Source of the DNA: Chitinophaga hostae
GTDB taxonomy: Bacteria > Bacteroidota > Bacteroidia > Chitinophagales > Chitinophagaceae
Direction: 5' to 3'
Length of the DNA: 64,000 nt
Assembly (NCBI RefSeq): GCF_018224885.1
Contig: NZ_JAGTXB010000028.1
Span: 1 to 64,000, forward strand
This document shows, in pieces, positions 17,532 to 26,035 of the stretch (position 1 is its first letter; each line of letters starts with the position of its first letter). The notes below the pieces were generated by a model. It did not search any database, was not told the DNA's origin, and saw nothing but the letters and a program-made list of their open reading frames with translations. The position numbers were made by a program, and so were the translations under genes.

Positions 17532-19379
17532 ATGATTAATATGCACAAGTTGCCAAAGGCAAAAGGTTCACTAGGTTTACCTGCTCCATATTCTCCTACG
17601 ACAGCATCCGAAATGAATTCTATGTCGAAGCTAAAAGACATGCTCAACAAGCATTTCGTCAAGCCCGATTTAAAAGAACAGGATAAACTCCCAGGAATTG
17701 ACGGTTACCTGGAAATGACAGACGAAGCTCAGTATCCGAACGGTAAACTAGAGGTACAGGTAAAAACACTTAAAAAGACATCCCCTCCGAGGTATCAATG
17801 TGATCTGCCATTTTTAGCTTACTGTCAACAAGCTATTTTGCCTGTTTTGTTGATCGCTGTAGATGTGGAAAAAGAGATTGCATACTGGCTGCATATCAGC
17901 CAAACGTTCTTGTTGGAGGTCGAAAATAAGTTAAAGGATGGTCAGAAGACTGTTATGCTATCTTTTCCCTCGCAGAATATCATATGTTACAATAGCCATT
18001 CCTATATCTATGATTGGCGCGCTATCATCGATGAATATCGTTCATTTTCTAGGTATCCATCTGAAAGGGCACTTAGGATGCAATATGAACAAGAGGTAAT
18101 GGTATGGAGAAAAAAGATGAAGCCGGCGATACGATTTTCATCAAATCAAATTACGCAACTTAACCGCTTCGTCGAACATTTCAATTTAGTTTTGCGAACT
18201 GAGTTTCCGTATACAAAATCTCATAGTATTTATAACTTTTTTAAGATCGGTATTGCTGTATCAATGTTTACCGATCGGGAGGTTAGATATCTTATGTATC
18301 CTTTGTACGCGATTGATAATGAAGTTGCCATAAAAGAAATTGACGAAGATGAATCTGGATTTTGGAGTGATGATAGTTTCAGGATCAATAAAGCACTTTT
18401 TTTGATGTCGTGTAGCTATGATTCCTTTACAAAGGAATCATATGTATATAAAATATTAAAAAAGGATGTAATTAGTTCTGCTGAAACGTTTGCAGAACCC
18501 GTTGAAAATTTCAATCTTGCCCGGGAGTACTTGGGTGGATTCGTATTGGAATTTTATCAAGTTTTCGGATTTGATAGGAATATAGATGACTTGTCATTTG
18601 GACATATCGCACATATTCTCAATGATTTAATCCCTATTATCGTAAAAATGAATCCTGAAAAGAAGGATGATTTTTCTGATGAAGGTTGTATGGATTTTCT
18701 TTTTTTTGAAAAACTGGAGTCTATAAGGCAAATGCTAACTGCCGCTCAAAATATTTTTGACCAGGGCAACTCTTATCTAAATGCAATACCAATCTATTCA
18801 AAAGCCTTCGATTTAAAGCTTGTGAAGTATTACTTAGATTTTCTAATCAGGCACAATACAGATATAGGGAAGTGTTACCGCCATCTTGTACCTTATTCCC
18901 ATCTTGATAGTTTAAAGCATGATTGGAGAGAATGGAAGAAAAATGAAATCGTACATAACTTAGAAATAATTTCAAAGGAATTTCTACGGATCTATGAAAA
19001 TACAACAAGCACATTCTTTCCCGTTAAAGGTGGTGCAACAATGTATATGCAGCCCTATCAGACTAGTTTATGGGTACTCATGTTTAATGAAAGTACTGAA
19101 GAAGAGCCTTACTTACTAGTATATATATTAGAAGGTATGTGTAATCCATATCAAAGGTTATATTTTTTCGATAGTCAAGATCCTGCCTGTCCCACGAATG
19201 ATCTTGAAAATCCATTATTTAACCCAGGGCAGGTGACCATAAATGGTAATATTTATCGTCCTGTAAAGAAACAGATGGTCGATTTGGACTTCCTGTTTGA
19301 ACCGTCTCCTACATACACACTTATTAGAGAATTTTTAACGGACAGGTTAAAAGAGTTCTTTAAAAAAATGGATGTCTGA
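17532..19379 (+). CDS. DUF4365-like nuclease-domain protein with long C-terminal region
   Basis: A 615-residue protein. The first 180 residues fit DUF4365, a PD-(D/E)xK-like domain: Asp57 in GIDGYLEM, then E74-V-Q-V-K78 (QVK motif) and LPFLAYCQQAILPVLLIAVD. The remaining 430 residues are helical and unassigned. The track of codons opens at a TTG (17520), but ATG 17532 or 17541 is more likely. It lies 140 bp after the nuclease operon and converges with the minus-strand pair that follows, so it may be a single-gene system or an accessory of either neighbour. Stand-alone DUF4365 proteins are frequent in defence islands; nuclease activity is inferred. Confidence 0.65.
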   Translation: MINMHKLPKAKGSLGLPAPYSPTTASEMNSMSKLKDMLNKHFVKPDLKEQDKLPGIDGYLEMTDEAQYPNGKLEVQVKTLKKTSPPRYQCDLPFLAYCQQAILPVLLIAVDVEKEIAYWLHISQTFLLEVENKLKDGQKTVMLSFPSQNIICYNSHSYIYDWRAIIDEYRSFSRYPSERALRMQYEQEVMVWRKKMKPAIRFSSNQITQLNRFVEHFNLVLRTEFPYTKSHSIYNFFKIGIAVSMFTDREVRYLMYPLYAIDNEVAIKEIDEDESGFWSDDSFRINKALFLMSCSYDSFTKESYVYKILKKDVISSAETFAEPVENFNLAREYLGGFVLEFYQVFGFDRNIDDLSFGHIAHILNDLIPIIVKMNPEKKDDFSDEGCMDFLFFEKLESIRQMLTAAQNIFDQGNSYLNAIPIYSKAFDLKLVKYYLDFLIRHNTDIGKCYRHLVPYSHLDSLKHDWREWKKNEIVHNLEIISKEFLRIYENTTSTFFPVKGGATMYMQPYQTSLWVLMFNESTEEEPYLLVYILEGMCNPYQRLYFFDSQDPACPTNDLENPLFNPGQVTINGNIYRPVKKQMVDLDFLFEPSPTYTLIREFLTDRLKEFFKKMDV

Positions 19380-19451
19380 TTTTAATTTATGCCTGGCAGC
19401 CAGACTTAAGGTCATTAGATCGTTATGGAAATATCAATCTGCATATGGGCG

Positions 19452-21860
19452 TTAATTGGGGTTATTTAGATTAGGTTCTAACTTCTCTATTTCAGCACTT
19501 GTTTTATTATCTTGGTCCTGAGTAGCGAGAGTCTTTTCCTTAATCCGCCTGGGTTCATCAATAATTTTGTGTTGAATAAAAGCAGAAAATGCTCCGAATA
19601 TAGGATGAGTACAAGTATTGTTTACCTTTTTCAAAAGTTGATCGAGGTGTATTGGCTTTAATGTCAATTTTTTTATAGCTATTGCATATAAAAACTCTAA
19701 AAGAGCTTCGCCTTGATCTTGCTCGTAATACTCAATGATGGTATCAAGAAGATTATACATTTGCTCAGATAGGCTTTCATCTATATCATATGATAATTCT
19801 TCAGCAGAGGTTGTCCTTAAAATTGACGCTTGTATGATACCATCATTAAACCTATCAAAGTTGCCGGGATCGAGTAAATTCCTTACGTAGACGGTTTGTT
19901 TTAATTGCTTGCCGGACTTATCACTGTTTCTGAGAGAATTTAAAATGTTAGAGATAGTAAAATAAACATCGCTTTGTGTTACGTCGTTAGCATAATCATC
20001 AAAATCAAAAAAAGCGAAATTTTTCCTCAATTCCAGATTTTGAGGCGAATGTGTTGTAATCCTTGGATAAAAGAGCTGTTGCGATAATCCCCGTTCGGCA
20101 TCTCCTGACTGGCGGGAAATATAATTTTCTCGCTGATTGAAAAAGTCAATAACTGAACTAGGAAAAGACGAAGTGTTACTTAAAAATAGTTGAATTTCCT
20201 TAATGAATTCGATCTCAACAATCCAAGGTGAGTCGTTGGAGTTATTATTACAATATAAAGTTTCAATATTTACGTAGCTACTGTTTTCAATACCATACTT
20301 ACCCATTTTAAGGTTTGTTCTTAATAGATCTAATTGATTTTTGCTAGAATTTCTTGCAATCCCTATAAAATAGAGAATCCTAAGGTCGGCACATCTCCTT
20401 AGCGCTCTGCTTACATATAGTAGATTTTTTCCGTTTGAAATGCATGATCCAATTACCACTATACTCCCTACAGCTCCATCTCCAATTGAGGGGATATCTG
20501 TTATCCGAATAACCTTGGGGATTGCTGCTGAGGTATAATTTTGACCGATTCTGTCAAGAATATATGCAGTGAGGTTTGCCGAGCCAGAATCATCGAGAGG
20601 TAACAGGAATTTAGTGTTGCTTGGCACATGTTGGTCGATATAGTGATCCAATTTATTTTTATATTCTGGATAACGACCTTGTTTAATTCCATCAAGAATT
20701 TGATTGTAATCAATGTATACTTCGTATTTTCTGTCGGGCGATTCCTCTTTATAATGTGCTTTTAATACCGTATTTAATAGTTTTGAAGATTTAAACTGTT
20801 GTACAAAAGTTGATAAATTCTTTTCCCTGTCATCTTTCGCAAGTATTATTCTATTTATTTTGGGCTTTTCAAGTAGAAATACATCTCCGGAAACTGGGAC
20901 GGCGTAATTTCCCTTTTTACAAAGTTGGCAGTCTTTTTCGCTAAATGTTTCATAAAATGGAATGCCGTTTGGGTTAATTTCAGATTTTGTTAGGTTACAT
21001 AATACTTGATCTTTAATGTTTGAGTAGTCAATGGACTCACCGAGAAAATATAATATAACAATGTTGTTGCGGTTCAGTATGGAATGTTTGTCAAGTATAT
21101 ATTTAATTATATTGGCAGAGGTTGATGCTGATACAAGTAGAAGAGATCCTCTGTTGTACGAGTTTTTTGATTTGTATAGACCAGCATAACTACTGAAGCT
21201 TTCAATCGGGGTCTGCCTTCCACTTTTTGTTAATCTGCTTTTCAGTTCTGATAGTGCTATTGCTATACTATTAATGGAACTTGTATCACAATATATCTCT
21301 CCATATATGTTTTCATCAAAATGCTTTAGAAGTGAATAGGCTATAAAGTAAATTTCCGAGCTGTAAAGTAAAATATTCCCCGTCCTTAAGAATCTATCGC
21401 AGTGCTTTCCCGAGGGAAAAACGTAGTGATGTGAAGATTCAGACACAATTAGCCCTCCTCTGTTAATAAATATTTGCTGGAGTCCCGCATGTATATAGCT
21501 GCCGACCAGATTTGTTGGTATCTTCTTGTTGTTAATGCAAGATAACGTCGCGTCTTCATCGAATGTCGCGATGAATAAATTGTCGTTAAAGTGTGTTTCT
21601 TGTTTTTTGGGAATCCATTTAAATGTTACATCCTTCCTGTTGTCAAAGACTTCAAGTAGCCGATCTTTAATATGTTTACTTCCTATTACCAATACTGTGT
21701 CTGTTTGGTAGTTTCGTTCATAAAAGGACTTTATTTCAGCTTGTAAGCTATTTTCATCAATTTGATCACTACTGCAGAAAACTAATGTGGCGTTTTTGTT
21801 TTTAGCTATTTTATTTTCTACTTCTGTGTAGTCAACTTTGAATATGTAGAAAGTATTCAT
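19452..21860 (-). CDS. Protein with two degenerate phosphoribosyltransferase-like regions, partner of a GHKL ATPase
   Basis: The 802-residue protein appears to hold two copies of a fold resembling type I phosphoribosyltransferases. Copy 1 (about 190-285) has YCDTSSINSIAIALSEL, then GSLLLVSASTSANIIKYIL and VILYFLG. Copy 2 (about 405-500) has FLLPLDDSGSANLTAYIL, then GSIVVIGSCISNGKNLLYVS and RILYFIG. In active enzymes the second segment would read like VVDDVISTG; the paired acidic residues are missing here, so PRPP catalysis is doubtful. A Cys motif (CQLCKKGNYAVPVSGD) lies between the copies. It starts 9 bp after the GHKL gene and is its operon partner. Function unknown; the fold assignment is by eye. 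Confidence 0.5.
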   Translation of the reverse strand: MNTFYIFKVDYTEVENKIAKNKNATLVFCSSDQIDENSLQAEIKSFYERNYQTDTVLVIGSKHIKDRLLEVFDNRKDVTFKWIPKKQETHFNDNLFIATFDEDATLSCINNKKIPTNLVGSYIHAGLQQIFINRGGLIVSESSHHYVFPSGKHCDRFLRTGNILLYSSEIYFIAYSLLKHFDENIYGEIYCDTSSINSIAIALSELKSRLTKSGRQTPIESFSSYAGLYKSKNSYNRGSLLLVSASTSANIIKYILDKHSILNRNNIVILYFLGESIDYSNIKDQVLCNLTKSEINPNGIPFYETFSEKDCQLCKKGNYAVPVSGDVFLLEKPKINRIILAKDDREKNLSTFVQQFKSSKLLNTVLKAHYKEESPDRKYEVYIDYNQILDGIKQGRYPEYKNKLDHYIDQHVPSNTKFLLPLDDSGSANLTAYILDRIGQNYTSAAIPKVIRITDIPSIGDGAVGSIVVIGSCISNGKNLLYVSRALRRCADLRILYFIGIARNSSKNQLDLLRTNLKMGKYGIENSSYVNIETLYCNNNSNDSPWIVEIEFIKEIQLFLSNTSSFPSSVIDFFNQRENYISRQSGDAERGLSQQLFYPRITTHSPQNLELRKNFAFFDFDDYANDVTQSDVYFTISNILNSLRNSDKSGKQLKQTVYVRNLLDPGNFDRFNDGIIQASILRTTSAEELSYDIDESLSEQMYNLLDTIIEYYEQDQGEALLEFLYAIAIKKLTLKPIHLDQLLKKVNNTCTHPIFGAFSAFIQHKIIDEPRRIKEKTLATQDQDNKTSAEIEKLEPNLNNPN

Positions 21861-21869
21861 TAAGTATTT

Positions 21870-23045
21870 TTAATTTAAGGGATATAGAATAGTGATAAGG
21901 CTGCCTTCGGCCTTTAAGTTGTTAGATATTTGATCTTTTGTGTTTGTTAGCCAATCAAACAATTCCATATCTCGTTCATTATTTACTTTCTTATATGGGT
22001 GAGTTATCAAATTCCGATAGACGCTAATGGTTCCAGTTTTGATCTTCAAGAAGCCTTTATAGTCTAATAAATTCAGAATTCTATCTAGTCCTAATCCTTT
22101 TTCTTCTTTGTAAATACCTTTAGCAATTGTCATGTTTTTGATTAGACAACTTCTCACGATCTGAATATCTGTTAATGAAGTGCCGTTTGGATTTTGAGAT
22201 TTGAATTTGTCAATAAAACCAAGGCCACTATCAAAAACGGAAATTTCAAGGAAATACAGTTCTTTATTTGTATTTTCTCGTAGTGTGGGATGAGAAAAAT
22301 AGCTTTTGAGTGCTGGTTGTTTTGAGTATTGGTCGATGAAATATGAGCGTTTGAGTTTTGAAAACTTTATTAGAACTCCTCTTATACTTGGATTAATGCC
22401 AACGTTATCGGCATCCGTACGTCCCCATTGTATAGTGTTTTTTACTAACTCGTGAATAATTGAAGTGAAATCAGCCTGATAGTGTGCGAATAACCGAGCT
22501 GCATCCTTGGAGTAATTGAGCATTTGCTCGATGGATAATCTTAAATTAGCTAAGCTACTACTTTCATTATCTATAAAGCCATTTTGGTTTTCAAAACATG
22601 GTAGGTAGCCGCGTGAAATTGGGAAGTGGTCAACACCAATTAGTAATAACTTCCAGCCTTTTAGTGGTAAGACCTTTTCCATCTTATCTCTAAAGTTTCC
22701 CATTGGTTTAGCTAAGTCTTCTCTCAGGGAGTTATTACCAGTTCTATCGTAAATTTTGTTTTTATTCCACAATAATGAGAATATCGGGAAGTAAAACTCA
22801 TTTTCCAAAAGAAAATTTAAATCATCCTCAACCGAAACATCAACCAATAACTTACCTGCATTATTGTATTTGCTCCAGGTGATCACGAACTGGTATAGCA
22901 TTGGAATCAATCCGACATGAGGATGTGTTAGTTCGGAAGAGATCGCAAGATCAATTGTAATATCCTCTTCTTTAAGCCGGTTAAAACGGAGATATAGTTT
23001 ATCAATTTCTTCAAATGTTAGTTCTTTATGTATTGGTATAACCAT
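21870..23045 (-). CDS. GHKL (HSP90/histidine-kinase-type) ATPase
   Basis: A 391-residue protein with the three GHKL boxes: N box HELVKNTIQWG near residue 198, G1 box FDSGLGF near 270 and G2 box GLGLDRI near 317. No dimerisation/phosphoacceptor His domain or membrane segment is seen, so it is not a sensor kinase of the usual sort. The N-terminal 170 residues (LLIGVDHFPISRGYLPCFEN) are unassigned. It is the first gene of a two-gene minus-strand operon with the 802-residue protein. GHKL ATPases are recurrent switch components of bacterial conflict systems, so a defence role is plausible inference given the surrounding cargo. Confidence 0.75.
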   Translation of the reverse strand: MVIPIHKELTFEEIDKLYLRFNRLKEEDITIDLAISSELTHPHVGLIPMLYQFVITWSKYNNAGKLLVDVSVEDDLNFLLENEFYFPIFSLLWNKNKIYDRTGNNSLREDLAKPMGNFRDKMEKVLPLKGWKLLLIGVDHFPISRGYLPCFENQNGFIDNESSSLANLRLSIEQMLNYSKDAARLFAHYQADFTSIIHELVKNTIQWGRTDADNVGINPSIRGVLIKFSKLKRSYFIDQYSKQPALKSYFSHPTLRENTNKELYFLEISVFDSGLGFIDKFKSQNPNGTSLTDIQIVRSCLIKNMTIAKGIYKEEKGLGLDRILNLLDYKGFLKIKTGTISVYRNLITHPYKKVNNERDMELFDWLTNTKDQISNNLKAEGSLITILYPLN

Positions 23046-23199
23046 GTATAGTAACCTTTAATGGAGGGGCCTTTTAATTGGATAAACAATATACCTAGAA
23101 AATCTTAATTTTTTGCTTATTTAAGCGCTACTAGACGAAAAATATAGAAAGGGGTTAAAAGGTCTCACTCCGGCGTCAGTCGGCAAAAAGGGCGCCAGG

Positions 23200-23242
23200 C
23201 CCTCGCTTGCCCCTTCCGCTTCGCTACAGGGGCTGCGCTCCG
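23200..23242. repeat. GC-rich hairpin unit, copy 1
   Basis: This 43-bp unit matches 23459-23501 at 38 of 43 positions. Its centre forms a stem GCCCCT/AGGGGC. In copy 2 the stem reads GGCCCT/AGGGCC, a paired change that keeps base pairing. Confidence 0.55.
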
Positions 23243-23458
23243 TCCTGTCACCCTTTTTGCGCTCCCTCCGCCTTCGTTCGGGCAGCTCCCGGTCTGGCTA
23301 AGGGCTGTTTTTACAATTGGTGGCCTTTATGCCCGCCATCCCTCCGCTGCCCATTTTGTCCACCCCCGCCCGCCACCCCCGGCCTTTCATTTTTGATTTT
23401 GCCGTCCGCTGGCGCTCCCGGCCAGACATAGGTCGAAGGCGCGGCCTGCTGCGGCTCG

Positions 23459-23501
23459 CCCTCGCTTGGCCCTTCCGCTGCGCTCCAGGGCCTGCGCTCT
23501 G
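23459..23501. repeat. GC-rich hairpin unit, copy 2
   Basis: Direct-repeat partner of 23200-23242. One C-to-G and one G-to-C difference fall on opposite sides of the stem and compensate, which argues for selection on the folded form. Confidence 0.55.
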
Positions 23502-23692
23502 GCTGCCGCCGCAGCGGCCGGGGGTGGAAGGGCGGCGGGGGCGGGGCGACAGTAATCCTATTTAGCGGGAGATTATAGCTGCCCAACGTTTGTACCCTGA
23601 TCAACAGCTGGGAGATGAACGGGGAGAATAAAGCGGAGATCATAATGGGACAGCATTTAAATGAAAAAAGCGAAAAAGAAGAAAGCAAAATT

Positions 23693-23845
23693 ACCCAGCA
23701 CCAGGTGGATCTACCAAAAGACTACGGCATAAAGCTTTAGAATATATTTTCAACATTTTATCCTGCACCAGCGACATCAAGCCATCGGACGACATCACCC
23801 ACGCATTTATTCCGTTTCCTTTTGGTAGATCCACCTGCGCTGGGT
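23693..23845. repeat. Long inverted repeat with 98-bp spacer
   Basis: The 28-bp arm at 23693-23720 is inverted at 23819-23845; the innermost 17 bp (AGGTGGATCTACCAAAAG side) are identical. Weaker A-rich/T-rich complementarity extends each arm to about 50 bp. The inner parts of the arms are best conserved, unlike the terminal repeats of an insertion sequence, where the outer ends are. Candidate for a large cruciform or RNA structure. Confidence 0.55.
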
Positions 23846-23940
23846 GCGAAGATGGCTTTCTTTTTTTTCCTTTTTTCTTTTAAAAGCTGCCCCCGGGGGC
23901 GTTTGAACACCAACCTTTTAACCCCCTAAACGCAACCATT

Positions 23941-24120
23941 ATGTTTTACATCAAAAAGTTTGTTACCTACTGGGCCATCTACAATTGTGCTAATGGCGCC
24001 AGCCGTTTGCTCACCACACGCGAGCAGGAAGCCGTTGCCCGGGAGTTTCCGGAGTTGGCCTGCCGGCAGGTCGTCATGGTGTACTTTGCAACCGTAAACA
24101 GCATAAAACTAATGCCGTAA
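23941..24120 (+). CDS. Small unknown protein (59 residues)
   Basis: The frame from ATG 23941 to TAA 24118-24120 encodes 59 residues: an aromatic N-terminus (MFYIKKFVTYWAIYNC) and a charged middle (TTREQEAVAREFPELACRQV). A perfect 19-bp hairpin terminator overlaps its stop codon, which supports it being an expressed gene. No family recognised. It follows the structured GC-rich block. Confidence 0.5.
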   Translation: MFYIKKFVTYWAIYNCANGASRLLTTREQEAVAREFPELACRQVVMVYFATVNSIKLMP

Positions 24121-24159
24121 ACAGATAGGCCCGGGATCACCCCGGGCCTATCTGTTTAC
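24117..24159. terminator. Perfect 19-bp hairpin terminator
   Basis: GTAAACAGATAGGCCCGGG at 24117-24135 pairs perfectly with 24141-24159 around the 5-base loop ATCAC. It includes the stop codon of the 59-residue gene, and a T-rich run (TTTCTTT) follows. It can work in both directions. Confidence 0.75.
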
Positions 24160-24384
24160 TTTCTTTAAAAAAGCGGTTCTTTCACGCTTCGCCGCCTCTG
24201 GACCGCGGCGGTTCTCTCAATGGATCGGCCCCGACCTTCCCCGGCACGCAGCCCCCGCACCTGGTTAAACAGGTGAATCATCATGAAACAGAAGCCTACC
24301 GGCACAGCAAAATATTGCTGATCTGCCATACTGGCAAGCCTTTACTAATGCTGTTGTGAATTTGGGAAAAAGAGGTGGGGAGGG

Positions 24385-24543
24385 TTAGCGCCTTTTTAGG
24401 GCTTTTTGTTCCAGGTGAAATTTTTCCCTGGCTTCTTTCAGGTCTTTCAACAATAAATCAGGATGGCCCCAGTACTTCAGGCTTAACTCTTCCCTGATTT
24501 TTCTTACTTCAGCCACTGCGTCATACTTTTTACTTTTTTTCAT
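24385..24543 (-). CDS. Small basic protein, candidate antitoxin of the PIN gene
   Basis: A 52-residue, highly charged, helical protein (MKKSKKYDAVAEVRKIREEL then a Lys/Arg-rich end). Its ATG at 24541-24543 lies inside the 3' end of the PIN gene (14-bp overlap), so the two are translationally coupled. Small helical proteins of this size are usual partners of PIN toxins, here placed after the toxin gene rather than before it. Antitoxin function is inferred from position only; it could also be an unrelated regulator. Confidence 0.6.
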   Translation of the reverse strand: MKKSKKYDAVAEVRKIREELSLKYWGHPDLLLKDLKEAREKFHLEQKALKRR

Positions 24544-25000
24544 GGTCATTTGGCTTTAGGATTTCACGTGGGGTCCTGATTTCAATTATGCGGTACCCCA
24601 TACGCAAATTTATAGAATTATACAGTTTAATCCGGTCAAGGTTTACAATATGTTTAAAGTTCCAGCTGGCGAGGATATCGGCACCGTGCAGCGTAGCCAG
24701 CGCGATGTGCAGTGCATCATTATAACATTTATTGCTCAAAGCTCCTTCCGCAATATAGGTTTCCGCCAGTTTAATCGCTTTGGGATGGCCTTTGATCTCA
24801 ATCTTATAGCGGTTCGGAATTTCTGTTAATTTGGCCTTTACTTCATCTTTCGCGGGGTCCAGCTCCATCATCACTATATCAGACAAAAGCAGCTTTTTTA
24901 TACCTAATCTGAACTCATTGAGCAGCGCGTTGCTGTGTTCTTTAAATTCCTTATCAAAACAACCTCCAATAACTGAGGTGTCAGTATAAACATGAATCAT
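24530..25000 (-). CDS. PIN-domain ribonuclease-like toxin
   Basis: A 156-residue PIN-fold protein. Conserved acidic residues are visible: the first Asp in MIHVYTDTSVIGG, Glu in VMMELDP, Asp in CYNDALHIALA, and the closing ADILASWNFKHI segment typical of the family. PIN toxins are Mg-dependent RNases. I start it at 25000 (MIHVYTD); an in-frame start at 25027 adds nine residues. It overlaps the small basic gene downstream, making a likely type II toxin-antitoxin pair that would help keep the element. The target RNA is unknown. Confidence 0.75.
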   Translation of the reverse strand: MIHVYTDTSVIGGCFDKEFKEHSNALLNEFRLGIKKLLLSDIVMMELDPAKDEVKAKLTEIPNRYKIEIKGHPKAIKLAETYIAEGALSNKCYNDALHIALATLHGADILASWNFKHIVNLDRIKLYNSINLRMGYRIIEIRTPREILKPNDHEKK

Positions 25001-25217
25001 AAAAATGGTTGGAGAGGTTAAAAACAATGTTGCATTCCCGGTTTGTATTCTGTTGGGGTAACTATTAGAATACGGTTTTCGCTGCCGGACTAAGTCGGCG
25101 CTCTACGGTGTTTCATCAAATATGGTTTTGGGTTAACAGTTAATTGCCGGGTGTCCTGCGGGCGGCGGTTCATGATACAGTCCGCCCTCAGTCACCTGGT
25201 GTTCAGGTGGAGTTGTC

Positions 25218-25439
25218 CTATTTCTGCCAAAATGGTTTTTCGGGAGGCGCTTTGCGGGTAATTGTAATGATCAGTTTTCGGTTTTCAATAGCAATAGAGA
25301 TGCTATCTCCAATGTCAAAGCCGGCTCTTTGCAGCCATATGCCGGATAGGTTTAACCACGGCACTTTTATCCAATGACAGAGGCGTTCCGAACTTTTATA
25401 ATGTAGTTTGGCTTTTCGTTCATTTGGCTGGCTTTTCAT
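25218..25439 (-). CDS. SymE-like toxin
   Basis: A 73-residue protein whose core WLNLSGIWLQRAGFDIGDSI followed by IAIENRKLIIT matches the SymE family, AbrB-fold-derived proteins found as type I toxin-like genes. In E. coli, SymE is SOS-induced, repressed by the antisense RNA SymR, and acts on RNA or the nucleoid. A good -7 box precedes it at 25458-25465. I see no obvious antisense promoter, although the opposite strand of the 5' region could encode one. It may equally be an orphan copy. Confidence 0.65.
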   Translation of the reverse strand: MKSQPNERKAKLHYKSSERLCHWIKVPWLNLSGIWLQRAGFDIGDSISIAIENRKLIITITRKAPPEKPFWQK

Positions 25440-25457
25440 AAAGTTGATTATTTTCTA

Positions 25458-25465
25458 CAAATATA
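25458..25465 (-). promoter_or_regulatory. Putative -7 box of the SymE-like gene
   Basis: On the minus strand the bases read TATATTTG, a perfect TAnnTTTG, 18 bp before the start codon. A -33 box is not convincing. Confidence 0.4.
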
Positions 25466-25564
25466 ACTAAAATGTAGATAATTATAGTCTTTAAATGTCG
25501 TGTTTTGTAGATTTTTATGCCATTTTATTGTCATAAAAAGTTGATAGTAATCTACTTTTCCGGC

Positions 25565-25595
25565 TTTGTTAGTTCATCATGCTGCTTCTACTTCA
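25565..25595 (+). promoter_or_regulatory. Putative promoter of the XRE regulator gene
   Basis: TTTG at 25565-25568 and TACTTC from 25589 are separated by 20 bp. The -7 box matches the TAnnTTTG consensus only partly. It lies about 45 bp before the ATG at 25639. Confidence 0.3.
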
Positions 25596-25638
25596 TATTA
25601 AATTTTAAATCAGTAGTTTAGCGCGAAAATCATCCATT

Positions 25639-25950
25639 ATGACGTTTGGTGAAAAAGTTACCATAGCCAGAAAACAAAAAAAGTTAACACAGACGGAGCT
25701 GGCCGATGCGACTGGTACATCGCGGGATATTATAGGGAAGTATGAACGCGATGAATCAAAACCCTCAATTGAAATAGCTGCCAGAATTGCGGAAGTCCTG
25801 GAGAGTTCACTGGATTTTTTGATAAGAGATATTAACCGAGAAGACGCACTGGCGGAGAAAATCAAACAACTTTCGCCGATCAATAAAGAATATGTTATGG
25901 CTGTAATTGAAGCATTTGAAGCTAAAGAGAAATTACAGGGCAAAAGATAA
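25639..25950 (+). CDS. XRE-family transcriptional regulator
   Basis: A 103-residue protein with a Cro/CI-type HTH at about residues 5-60: ARKQKKLTQTELADATGTSR, then KYERDESKPSIEIAARIAEV. A short helical tail follows, of the kind used for dimerisation. It stands between the SymE-like toxin and the 26-kb genes, divergent from the former across a 200-bp AT-rich gap where it may bind. Likely a repressor of element genes. Confidence 0.85.
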   Translation: MTFGEKVTIARKQKKLTQTELADATGTSRDIIGKYERDESKPSIEIAARIAEVLESSLDFLIRDINREDALAEKIKQLSPINKEYVMAVIEAFEAKEKLQGKR

Positions 25951-25975
25951 AGGCTCCCGCTTGCGCGGAAGCCTT
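25949..25975. terminator. Hairpin terminator after the XRE gene
   Basis: AAAGGCTCCCGC and GCGGAAGCCTTT form a 12-bp stem with one mismatch and a TTGC loop. It overlaps the stop of the XRE gene and can also serve the converging minus-strand gene. Confidence 0.6.
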
Positions 25976-26035
25976 TACAACCAAACAAATCCCAAGGGTA
26001 ACCACACCTTAGCCGGGAAACGATTTAAGAGCGGT

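Larger units (their letters stand above)
23046..23940. other. GC-rich structured non-coding region of the element
   Basis: These 895 bp hold no supported gene. From about 23165 to 23560 the DNA is far more GC-rich than either side, and open frames there exist only because stop codons are rare. It contains two related 43-bp hairpin units (23200-23242 and 23459-23501) and a long inverted repeat (23693-23845). Similar blocks occur between modules of Bacteroidota plasmids and conjugative elements. An origin-type function (oriT or oriV) is possible, but no relaxase gene is visible in the element. Confidence 0.5.

Noticed and set aside
23207..23688. Several open frames in the GC-rich block
   Set aside because: They arise from the lack of stop codons in GC-rich DNA; the products are Pro/Arg/Ala-rich and overlap structured repeats.
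23693..23845. Insertion sequence or MITE
   Set aside because: No transposase, no target-site duplication seen, and the arms are best conserved at their inner rather than outer ends.
25144..25377. 77-codon plus-strand frame over the SymE-like gene
   Set aside because: The minus-strand frame encodes a recognisable SymE core; the opposite frame has no recognisable product.
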